Shown: positions 1 through 6,237 of the stretch, piece by piece
Numbering within the stretch: the first letter of the stretch is position 1
How the letters are laid out: each line of letters starts with the position of its first letter
Origin: Minisyncoccota bacterium
GTDB lineage: Bacteria; Patescibacteriota; Minisyncoccia; UBA6257
DNA length: 36,067 nt
NCBI GenBank assembly: GCA_028694995.1
Contig: JAQVJU010000004.1
Location: forward strand, 1-36,067
Reading direction: 5' to 3'
Made by a program: the position numbers and the translations under genes
The notes under the pieces: generated by a model
What the model was told of the DNA's origin: nothing
Databases searched by the model: none
The model's input: the letters and a program-made list of their open reading frames with translations, nothing else

Positions 1-1052
1 TCGGCTTATCAGGTGGCATAGATTCTGCTATTGCTTTAATTTTATTAAAACAACAAGGCTGGCAACCTATTGGTGTTTTTTTAAAATTACCTCTTTGGCA
101 AAACAACACTAATGCTTTTTCAAAAAATATTTATCAATCAGAACAATCTTTTAAAACAGCCATTGATATTTGTAAAAAATTAGATGTTCCTTTTTATACT
201 ATTGATGCTAAAAAAGAATTTGAAAAAGAAGTTGTTGAATACTTTATAAAAGAATGGAAAAACCTAAGAACGCCTAATCCTTGTGTTGTTTGCAATCCTA
301 ATTTTAAATTCAAACAATTAATCAATTGGGCTAAAAAACATAAAATTCAATATATTGCTACTGGCCATTATGCTAAATTAAAATTAAATCCCAAAACTAA
401 ATTATATGAATTATTTAGAGCCAAAGATAGAACCAAAGACCAAACCTATGATCTTTGCCTTTTGCCTCAAAAATGGCTTAAACAAATCATTTTTCCTTTA
501 GGTGATTATTCTAAACAACAAGTTTATCAAATAGCTAAAAAACAAGGATTAAAAACCTTTTCTCAAAAAAAAGAAAGTCAGGATTTCTGTTTTATTGCTG
601 GACAATCCCTTTGTCCTTTTCTTAAAGAAAAAATAGGGGAAAAACAAGGATTAATCACTAATTTGGAAAACAATGTTTTATCCCAACATCAAGGATTGCA
701 TTTTTATACCTTGGGTCAAAGAAAAGGCATTAAGCTTTCTAATGGACCATATTTTGTCTCTGGTTTTGATAAAAAAAGAAATGTTCTTTTAGTAACTAAA
801 AATAAAAAAGACCTCTTAAAAAAAGAAATCTTCATTTATCCTTATCAATTAATTTCTGGACAAAAAATTCAAAAACCTATCAAAGCCCAGGTTCAAATCC
901 GTTATCAACAAAAACCTTGTTCTGCTAAGTTAATTCCTCAAAAAAACAAATTAAAGATAATATTCTCAAAACCCATTCTTGCTCCTTGTCCAGGTCAATT
1001 TGCTGTTTTCTATGAAAAAAACAAATGTCTTGGTGGTGGCAGAATAATTTGA
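1..1052 (+). CDS. mnmA: tRNA-specific 2-thiouridylase MnmA (5' end cut by window)
   Basis: MnmA installs the 2-thio group on U34 of Lys, Glu and Gln tRNAs, using sulfur relayed from a cysteine desulfurase. The open frame runs in from the window edge (first full codon at 3) and begins GLSGGIDSA, the PP-loop ATP-binding motif, so only about the first 5-10 residues are missing. Further on are NPCVVCN with the nucleophilic Cys codon at 282-284, ATGHYAK, KDQTYDLCLL (tRNA-adenylation region) and DFCFIAG, whose Cys codon at 588-590 is the second catalytic cysteine. The C-terminal beta-barrel (YTLGQRKGI, APCPGQFAVFY) is intact and the frame ends in TGA. A TTG at 462 is internal and is not the real start. 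It is one of only two plus-strand genes here and converges on the restriction island. Confidence 0.95.
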   Translation, partial: GLSGGIDSAIALILLKQQGWQPIGVFLKLPLWQNNTNAFSKNIYQSEQSFKTAIDICKKLDVPFYTIDAKKEFEKEVVEYFIKEWKNLRTPNPCVVCNPNFKFKQLINWAKKHKIQYIATGHYAKLKLNPKTKLYELFRAKDRTKDQTYDLCLLPQKWLKQIIFPLGDYSKQQVYQIAKKQGLKTFSQKKESQDFCFIAGQSLCPFLKEKIGEKQGLITNLENNVLSQHQGLHFYTLGQRKGIKLSNGPYFVSGFDKKRNVLLVTKNKKDLLKKEIFIYPYQLISGQKIQKPIKAQVQIRYQQKPCSAKLIPQKNKLKIIFSKPILAPCPGQFAVFYEKNKCLGGGRII

Positions 1053-1099
1053 GCATCTATACGACCAGATCCAAACCTATTTTGAACGAATTTGACTGA

Positions 1100-1160
1100 A
1101 TGCCGCATCGCAGGCAGACAGGAACTCCGTCAAAAATTACGGCAGGTTCGCCCGTCATTT
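1100..1160. other. GC-rich intergenic islet between mnmA and the restriction island
   Basis: The 137-base gap between the two convergent genes contains a stretch that is about 57% GC by hand count (33 of 58 bases from 1100), against roughly a third in the surroundings. It includes two GACGG-type words and a weak ACGG/CCGT hairpin near 1139-1155, but no convincing terminator. Read on plus from 1100 it could encode a 29-residue peptide starting MPHRRQTGTPSK and ending at 1189; I do not call this a gene. The composition suggests an imported or repeated intergenic element. Confidence 0.45.
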
Positions 1161-1189
1161 TAAATATTAAAAAATTATTTTTTGCTTGA

Positions 1190-1771
1190 TTACTCTATTT
1201 TCTCTTCAACTTCTCCTTCAATTTCCTCTATTTCTTTAGGGATTACATAAACATATTGCAAAAATTTTTCTGTAAAATCAATCGCTACTTTAGCATCTTT
1301 TTCCTCAATTTTTTCGCCAAGTAAAATATCTGGATGCGCCCCTTTATTACCCCAGTATCTTAATTTATGGGCTAGTTTTTTTAAATTATCATCTATTTTT
1401 AATTCCTCTATTTGGCCAAATAAATTTTCCTTTTTTGCTCCTTTTTCTATACAACTTTGCTGAATGACACGACGGGACATTATTACTGAAGAAGTATAAC
1501 AACCATTGCTGTAATTCTCTAAACTCTCTAAATAATCATTTCTTATATTATCTGGTAATTTATCAGTTTTTATTTTTGGTTTTATTTTTACTAAAGGAAA
1601 AATTTGAGCATCACGTATATCTTGCTCACGAGTAAACCTTGAAACTATAACTCCATTACAATTTGAACAAACCCAAGCTTGCTGATATGAATTATCAGAT
1701 TGGCAGTAACATTGATTTACTAATTTAGAAAATTGACACTTGGCCTTACAATATGGACACTCAAATAACAT
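1190..1771 (-). CDS. DUF4145 (HEPN-like) protein with N-terminal zinc ribbon
   Basis: This 193-residue protein has an N-terminal zinc-ribbon-like part (C5-x2-C8 and C35-x2-C38, with extra cysteines at 12, 21 and 23). It is followed by an all-helical DUF4145 domain at about 75-180, with the family's RYWGN...GAH signature at 138-146. DUF4145 belongs to the HEPN superfamily, whose members often act as RNases or sit beside restriction and abortive-infection genes. Here R138 and H146 are separated by seven residues, slightly longer than the classic HEPN Rx4-6H motif, so RNase activity is uncertain. It is the last gene of the restriction island, 9 bases after the Mrr-like nuclease, which suggests a role in the same defence locus. 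It lacks a Shine-Dalgarno site. The family call is fairly firm; the function is inference. Confidence 0.75.
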   Translation of the reverse strand: MLFECPYCKAKCQFSKLVNQCYCQSDNSYQQAWVCSNCNGVIVSRFTREQDIRDAQIFPLVKIKPKIKTDKLPDNIRNDYLESLENYSNGCYTSSVIMSRRVIQQSCIEKGAKKENLFGQIEELKIDDNLKKLAHKLRYWGNKGAHPDILLGEKIEEKDAKVAIDFTEKFLQYVYVIPKEIEEIEGEVEEKIE

Positions 1772-1780
1772 ACTTAAATT

Positions 1781-2068
1781 TTATTTTTTTCTAACAACTA
1801 CTTTTTTGCCTTGAATCAATCTTATATTCTTTTTTTTCGCATAATCCTTTGCTGGTTCAGTAAATCCCTCCTTGCTCACAACTTCATTTATACCCTTAAG
1901 AGCAAGTTTATTAAGCGTGCCCTTGTCGACTGGTCGCGCCCATCGTTTAACTTCTCCTTTCCTTCCACCTTTTACATAGTCAGGAGAACCGGGCCCACCT
2001 TTTGGATAACCACGCTGGCGGGCTTTTACTTTTTCGTAATTGTAACCTCTCTTTTGTGATTTTCTCAT
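1781..2068 (-). CDS. Small Mrr-like PD-(D/E)xK nuclease domain protein
   Basis: This 95-residue basic protein carries a compact nuclease core: P29-D30, then E39-V-K41, the spacing expected for PD-(D/E)xK enzymes. A C-terminal block, GFTEPAKDYAKKKNIRLIQG, resembles the end of Mrr-type restriction endonuclease domains (F-x-x-x-A-x-x-Y-A...I-x-L-I-x-G). It has no separate DNA-recognition domain and is short for a standalone enzyme. It follows the methyltransferase by 8 bases and precedes the DUF4145 gene by 9, so it is part of the island. Its coding DNA is visibly richer in G and C than its neighbours, which hints at separate acquisition. It might be a second nuclease, a nicking or repair helper in the manner of Vsr, or a resolvase-like protein; the sequence does not decide. 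Confidence 0.6.
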   Translation of the reverse strand: MRKSQKRGYNYEKVKARQRGYPKGGPGSPDYVKGGRKGEVKRWARPVDKGTLNKLALKGINEVVSKEGFTEPAKDYAKKKNIRLIQGKKVVVRKK

Positions 2069-2076
2069 AATATTAT

Positions 2077-2874
2077 CTATTTATATTTCTGCCATTTTAC
2101 TTTTGTGGCAGTATTACGGTTATCATTCCCTTCTGGTTTTTTTGCCAGAATTAAATACTTAAATCCTCGCAAAAAGAAATTGAATTTTTGGGCCCGATAA
2201 TGCCAAATTCTAGTATTTGAACTTTGATTTCTCCTTGTTACGCAAATTAAATCAATCGGTTCAAATTTTACATTATCAATTAACATCTGGTAAATTTTAA
2301 ATCCAACGGGCGTAAATTTTCTTTTTACCCACTGATCACCAATCAACCAACCTAATACTTTACCGGGTTTCAAAATTCTGTAAATTTCTTGAGCAACTTT
2401 TTCCATTTCCTCATAAAATTTAGGGTCTTCAGCAGAAATTTTTCCAATATCTGCAGCTTCATCAGAATAACTAACATTATCACCATAAGGGGAATCTATA
2501 AAAACCATATCTACAGAATTATCAGCAAGGCGAATTTTACGCGAATCATTTTTTTTGATTTTTGGATGCTGAGGGTTTATATCATAACCGATTACTTTTC
2601 TCCCCTCTTCTTCACAAACGTCAATTGTTGTCCCACTTCCGCACATTGGATCAACCACCAAATCACCTGGCTTTGTATATCTCTGTATCATATTCCATAC
2701 AATAAAAGCCGGCGTGACACCTTGAAACTTGTTATTTCCTTTTGGTTTTTTACCATAACTTTGCCTTGGAAAATCCCAAAGGGTAGTTGTTTCAAAAGGC
2801 GGCTTTTCTTCCTCCGGTTGATTTGCTGCTATTAGCGGAACTACTTTTTTATTATTTATTGCTTCTTTTGGCAT
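2077..2874 (-). CDS. DNA methyltransferase, N4-cytosine/N6-adenine type
   Basis: This 265-residue amino-methyltransferase transfers a methyl group from S-adenosylmethionine to an exocyclic amine of a DNA base. The SAM-binding motif DPMCGSGTT is at 75-83, followed by GYDIN (97-100) as the acidic loop, and the catalytic motif IV is D127-S-P-Y130. Motif I therefore precedes motif IV, unlike the permuted beta class. The DSPY form of motif IV fits either N4-cytosine or N6-adenine methylation. The gene overlaps the end of the endonuclease gene by 23 bases, so the two are translationally linked and the enzyme is expected to protect the endonuclease's recognition site. There is no obvious separate target-recognition domain; the region after about 190 is the likely place. 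Confidence 0.88.
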   Translation of the reverse strand: MPKEAINNKKVVPLIAANQPEEEKPPFETTTLWDFPRQSYGKKPKGNNKFQGVTPAFIVWNMIQRYTKPGDLVVDPMCGSGTTIDVCEEEGRKVIGYDINPQHPKIKKNDSRKIRLADNSVDMVFIDSPYGDNVSYSDEAADIGKISAEDPKFYEEMEKVAQEIYRILKPGKVLGWLIGDQWVKRKFTPVGFKIYQMLIDNVKFEPIDLICVTRRNQSSNTRIWHYRAQKFNFFLRGFKYLILAKKPEGNDNRNTATKVKWQKYK

Positions 2875-3553
2875 AGACTAAATTCTTTAAATCAACTAAA
2901 AATTTATCAAATTTTTTAACTTTATTGCTTTCCTCTATTTCTTCCTCACTCATAACATAACTTCCATCAGTGTCTACTTCAACTATTGCTCTACCTTTCT
3001 TAGCTGGCTTTCTAATGCTTAAAGTTTTATCTTCATCAGGCGTTACAAAAAAAACCTTAATATGCTTTGTAATTTTATCTTGGCTTAACTTAATTTTCCA
3101 ATACCCGGTTTGTGCAATTCTTTCTCGTAACGTCACTTTGCTAGAAAGAACAGCAATAACTTCACGGCTTTTCGGTTCGTAAATAATTATATCAACATCA
3201 GGTAAATGAGAGCCAAATTCTCCATAATCTATTAAAAGATTTCTTTTTACACGATTTAATTCTTCTGATAAGTTATTGCTATTTTTTCTCTCTAAAGTAT
3301 TGCCTTCAATAATTCTCAGACCCAAACTTTCTACTTCGTCTTTGATAATGTAAACAACAAGTTTTTCTAAATTTTTACCCTTAAATGCTCGCCAAGATTG
3401 CTCGTGATCTTTATTAGGTGTTGGAGATTTTTGCCAATCTTTTTTGTGTAATTCTTTTGCCTCTCTTAATAATTCCGAAATATATCTAAAAGCATCTGTT
3501 TTATATTGCTTTTTCTTTTCTTCGTAAAGTTTTATTAAGTCTTCAAATTTCAT
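2852..3553 (-). CDS. Type II restriction endonuclease, BsaWI-like
   Basis: This 233-residue protein looks like a type II restriction endonuclease of the BsaWI family (BsaWI itself cuts WCCGGW). Visible features are QSWRAFKGKNLEKLV (52-66), a YGEFGSHLPDVDIII stretch (110-124) carrying the metal-binding P118-D119, and VLSSKVTLRERIAQTGYWK with S137-S-K139 and E144. The (S/C)-x-K-x-[ST]-L-R-E-R pattern is shared by the branch of PD-(D/E)xK enzymes that includes CCGG and CCNGG cutters, where the catalytic acidic residue has moved into the next helix. It lies 5 bases after the regulator gene and overlaps the methyltransferase gene. The endonuclease call is strong from motif plus context; the BsaWI specificity is from memory of the family and should be treated as a hypothesis. 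Confidence 0.75.
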   Translation of the reverse strand: MKFEDLIKLYEEKKKQYKTDAFRYISELLREAKELHKKDWQKSPTPNKDHEQSWRAFKGKNLEKLVVYIIKDEVESLGLRIIEGNTLERKNSNNLSEELNRVKRNLLIDYGEFGSHLPDVDIIIYEPKSREVIAVLSSKVTLRERIAQTGYWKIKLSQDKITKHIKVFFVTPDEDKTLSIRKPAKKGRAIVEVDTDGSYVMSEEEIEESNKVKKFDKFLVDLKNLVYAKRSNK

Positions 3554-3558
3554 AATTG

Positions 3559-3777
3559 TTATTTGGCTAATTTATCTAAAGAAACATCAAGAGCTCTTGC
3601 TATTTTTAGAACAGTTTCAATCGTAGGGTTTTGAATAGCCCCCGATTCAATCTTAATAATTGTATTATAAGCAACTTCAGCTAGTTTCGAGAGTTTATCT
3701 TGCGAAATATCCTTTTTCTTTCTTATTTTTTTGATGTTTTTTGCTATTTTGGGAATTTCGTTTAACCTTGTAGCCAT
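3559..3777 (-). CDS. XRE-family HTH regulator, putative controller (C) protein
   Basis: This 72-residue protein is almost entirely one helix-turn-helix domain of the XRE/Cro-C1 type (about residues 10-70). ISQDKLSKLAEVAYNTIIKI covers the scaffold and recognition helices, and NPTIETVLKIARALDV is the typical C-terminal part. Size, fold and position directly ahead of a restriction gene match controller proteins, which delay endonuclease expression after the system enters a new cell. It starts at ATG 3777 with no Shine-Dalgarno sequence, 5 bases before the endonuclease gene. Candidate operators lie just upstream (3799-3832). Autoregulation is inferred from the class; the domain call is firm. Confidence 0.88.
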   Translation of the reverse strand: MATRLNEIPKIAKNIKKIRKKKDISQDKLSKLAEVAYNTIIKIESGAIQNPTIETVLKIARALDVSLDKLAK

Positions 3778-3798
3778 AAAATACTATTATTAATATAA

Positions 3799-3832
3799 GG
3801 TTATGTTACTAACCAACTTATCTATTTATCTA
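3799..3832 (-). promoter_or_regulatory. Candidate operator of the restriction operon
   Basis: Two symmetric or repeated elements lie between the predicted start of transcription and the regulator ATG. GGTTA-TGTTAC-TAACC (3799-3814) is a 5-bp inverted repeat that also contains GTTA-C-TAAC. TTATCTA occurs twice in tandem (3818-3824 and 3826-3832), overlapping the predicted start site. Such sites fit binding of a dimeric XRE protein, but binding is not shown by sequence alone. Confidence 0.4.
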
Positions 3833-3837
3833 TAATA

Positions 3838-3866
3838 ATGATACACAATTAATTTAGAATAGTCAA
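3838..3866 (-). promoter_or_regulatory. Promoter of the restriction operon
   Basis: On the minus strand TTGACT (3866-3861) and TATCAT (3843-3838) are 17 bases apart, each one mismatch from consensus. Transcription would start near 3831, leaving a leader of about 54 bases before the regulator gene. The 3867-3966 stretch beyond it holds only AT-rich DNA and a small GTCC/GGAC hairpin. Confidence 0.65.
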
Positions 3867-3966
3867 TAATAATCAGGAAGTAAAAATTTTAAAAATTTCT
3901 TAAATTCAGCGGCTCGTCCGCAAAAAGGACAAAGAATATCGAGTAAAAAACAAAATTTGATACCAG

Positions 3967-4037
3967 AGCGGGATACGAGAATCGAACTCGCGCCTCAACC
4001 TTGGGAAGGTTGCATACTACCATTATACGAATCCCGC
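3967..4037 (-). tRNA. tRNA-Gly(CCC)
   Basis: The minus strand folds as a complete cloverleaf. The acceptor stem pairs GCGGGAT with ATCCCGC; the anticodon stem CAACC/GGTTG encloses the loop TTCCCAA, anticodon CCC (decodes GGG); the T arm contains GTTCGATTC. U73 follows the acceptor stem, as usual for glycine. CCA is not encoded (the next bases are CTGG), so it must be added after transcription. Its first base is also the last base of the upstream ftsB-like stop codon TAG, so the tRNA must be cut out of the operon transcript. A T-rich run follows at about 3946-3958. Confidence 0.95.
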
Positions 4038-4429
4038 TATTTCTTTATTTTCTCTATTAAATTATGCCAAAATTGAGAGAATTTTGAAATTATATCATTG
4101 CCTAAACTCATAGAAGCTGATAATTCTCTTTCACTAGTTGTCGCTATTTCTTCTGTGTTATTAGTTGAAGGAATAACTAAAACTACTTGCTCTCCTTCTT
4201 TTTTATACCCTAACATTAAACGCGCTTCTCTTTCTAAAATCTCTTCTTGAGTTCCAGTTTCTAATACTTGTCCCAACCTTTCTTCTTCTTCTAACAAACC
4301 CTGTTTTTTCATCTCTAAGTTTTCCACCTCACTGGTTAATAGACGATGTCGTTGCCATTCTTCAGGAATGCGTTTAGCAAGAAAAAAAATGACAAAAACA
4401 CTAATTAAAATTAAGAGGAATTTTTTCAT
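4037..4429 (-). CDS. FtsB/DivIC-like septum formation initiator protein
   Basis: This is a 130-residue single-pass membrane protein: a short cytoplasmic start, one membrane helix at about 3-19 (FLLILISVFVIFFLA), then a charged coiled coil at about 28-62 and a segment EILEREARLMLGYKKEGEQV (64-83). That last segment matches the conserved 'E-x-x-A-R-x-x-L-x-x-x-x-x-G-E' block of the DivIC/FtsB family. These proteins help assemble the division septum through coiled-coil contacts with FtsL and FtsQ/DivIB. The low-complexity tail (84-130) is not recognisable. It follows lepA by 11 bases and its stop codon overlaps the tRNA-Gly gene by one base. The family call is good; which of the FtsB/DivIC functions applies is not decidable. 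Confidence 0.8.
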   Translation of the reverse strand: MKKFLLILISVFVIFFLAKRIPEEWQRHRLLTSEVENLEMKKQGLLEEEERLGQVLETGTQEEILEREARLMLGYKKEGEQVVLVIPSTNNTEEIATTSERELSASMSLGNDIISKFSQFWHNLIEKIKK

Positions 4430-4440
4430 TGTTTTTTGTA

Positions 4441-6237
4441 TTAATGAGAGGAAGGAAATATTTTGAAAAAAACCTCAGAAGGAATTTGCAAATCAGCTTG
4501 CTCTAATAATCTCTTTTTCCCTTTTTGCTGTTTTTTCCAAAGCTTCATTTTCCTTGTTCTGTCACCCCCATAAAGATTACCGGTAACGTCTTTTTTCAAA
4601 GCAGGTATTGTTTCTCTGGCAATAATTCTCCCCAAGCCCCTGATCTGAATAGCAATCGGATAGTTCTGACGCGGTAAAAGTTTTTTTAATTTCAAAGCCA
4701 AACCCCTAGCCTCTCTTTCCATTTTATCCTTAAATACTATTCTCGACAAGCTTTCAAATGTTTTCCCTGCCAAATCAACTTCTAATTTTTCCAATTCTGT
4801 CTGTTCATATCCAATAACTTCATAACTCATTGAAGCATAACCTGAAGAAACAGATTTTAAATTATCATAAAAATCCTTAATGGTTTCTTCTAAAGGAATC
4901 TCACATTTAATAATCAATCTCTCAGAAAAAGTAAAAGTTTCAATGTTTTTTCCTCGGGAATCATTAATTAACTTCATCACGGCAGATAAATAATGAGGAA
5001 TAATAATAATTTCCATTTTTACCCAAGGTTCTTCAAAACCAATGATTTCACTTGAATCAGGCCATTCACTAGGATTGGTAATCATCTTTTCTTTCTTGTT
5101 TCTTAACAAGATTTTATAAGGCACCGTGGGTTGAGTGATAATTAAATCCAAACCATATTCTTTTTTTAATCTTTCCTGGGTAATTTGCAAATGCAACATG
5201 CCTAAAAAGCCCAAACGATAACCTCGACCCAAAGCCTCAGAACTTTCTGGGGTAAAAAACAAAGCCGAATCATTTAATTTCAATTGGGATAAAGAATAAC
5301 GAAAATACTCAAAATCCTGCTCTCCTTTTCCTAAAGTTAAATCTTTTCTTCCTTTAGCCATATAAAAACCAGCAAAGACCATTGGTTTTGGTTCTTCATA
5401 TCCAGGCAAAGGCTCAGCTTTTGATTTAGCCACTGTATCCCCAACCCTAACTAAATTCAAATCTTTTAATCCAGTTGCTATCCAACCTATTTCTCCTGAT
5501 TTTAATTTTTCTTTTGATTCTAATTGAGGGGCAAAATATCCTAAATCTAATACCTCACCTTTAACCTGACTGGCTACAAAGTAAAGCTTATCATTTTTAG
5601 AAATCTCTCCTTCAACCACTCTTAAATAAGCAATAATGCCCTTATATGGATCATAATGAGAATCAAATATCAAAGCCCGAAAAGGTTTTTCATCTTTAAT
5701 CTTAGGACTTGGAATTTCAGAAATTATCTTTTGAAGCAAAAATTCAACATTTTCCCCAGTTTTAGCTGATAATAAAACAATTTCTTTTTCATCAATTTTT
5801 AATAAATCAGCCAATTCCTTTTTCTTCACATCTAAATCAAAGATATCAATATCAATTTTATTGATAGCGCCAATAATTTTAAGTCCTTGTTGTTGTGCTA
5901 GGGCAAGATTAGAAAGCGTTTGCGCTTGAATGCCTTGAGTGCCATCTACTAAAAGAACTGCTCCTTCTACAGCAGCCAAAGCCCGAGAAACCTCATAAGT
6001 AAAATCTACATGCCCTGGCGTATCAATTAAATTCAGAATACAATCTTGATATTTCATCTGCACTGGCTGCATTTTAATTGTAATCCCATGTTCTTTTTCC
6101 AAATCCATTCTATCTAAATATTGAGGAACTAATTTATGCTCAGAAACAGTTTTTGTTAATTCTAAAAACCTATCAGCTAAAGTAGATTTACCATGGTCAA
6201 TATGAGCAATAATGACAAAATTGCGAATATTATTCAT
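4441..6237 (-). CDS. lepA: Elongation factor 4 (LepA)
   Basis: LepA is a ribosome-associated GTPase related to EF-G, linked to back-translocation and 30S biogenesis. At 598 residues it has the normal length. Visible motifs are the P-loop AHIDHGKSTLADR near 11-23, switch I HGITIKMQ, DTPGHVDF (G3), NKID (G4) and SAKTG (G5). The LepA-specific C-terminal domain is present, with YGGDRTRKMKLWKKQQKGKK close to the end. It begins directly after the murJ stop with no gap and has no Shine-Dalgarno site, so it depends on the DUF4012-murJ transcript. Nothing looks degraded. Confidence 0.97.
   Translation of the reverse strand: MNNIRNFVIIAHIDHGKSTLADRFLELTKTVSEHKLVPQYLDRMDLEKEHGITIKMQPVQMKYQDCILNLIDTPGHVDFTYEVSRALAAVEGAVLLVDGTQGIQAQTLSNLALAQQQGLKIIGAINKIDIDIFDLDVKKKELADLLKIDEKEIVLLSAKTGENVEFLLQKIISEIPSPKIKDEKPFRALIFDSHYDPYKGIIAYLRVVEGEISKNDKLYFVASQVKGEVLDLGYFAPQLESKEKLKSGEIGWIATGLKDLNLVRVGDTVAKSKAEPLPGYEEPKPMVFAGFYMAKGRKDLTLGKGEQDFEYFRYSLSQLKLNDSALFFTPESSEALGRGYRLGFLGMLHLQITQERLKKEYGLDLIITQPTVPYKILLRNKKEKMITNPSEWPDSSEIIGFEEPWVKMEIIIIPHYLSAVMKLINDSRGKNIETFTFSERLIIKCEIPLEETIKDFYDNLKSVSSGYASMSYEVIGYEQTELEKLEVDLAGKTFESLSRIVFKDKMEREARGLALKLKKLLPRQNYPIAIQIRGLGRIIARETIPALKKDVTGNLYGGDRTRKMKLWKKQQKGKKRLLEQADLQIPSEVFFKIFPSSH

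Noticed and set aside
1100-1189. A possible 29-residue peptide beginning MPHRRQTG
   Set aside because: Short, no ribosome-binding site or promoter, and better explained as an intergenic GC-rich element.
1811-2059. An 82-codon plus-strand open frame
   Set aside because: It is the reverse complement of the Mrr-like gene and shows no protein-like features of its own.
3877-3966. A copy of the tRNA-Gly 3' end or a second border repeat of the island
   Set aside because: No repeat of the tRNA 3' end was found near 1053-1189, and the small GTCC/GGAC hairpin here has no counterpart there.
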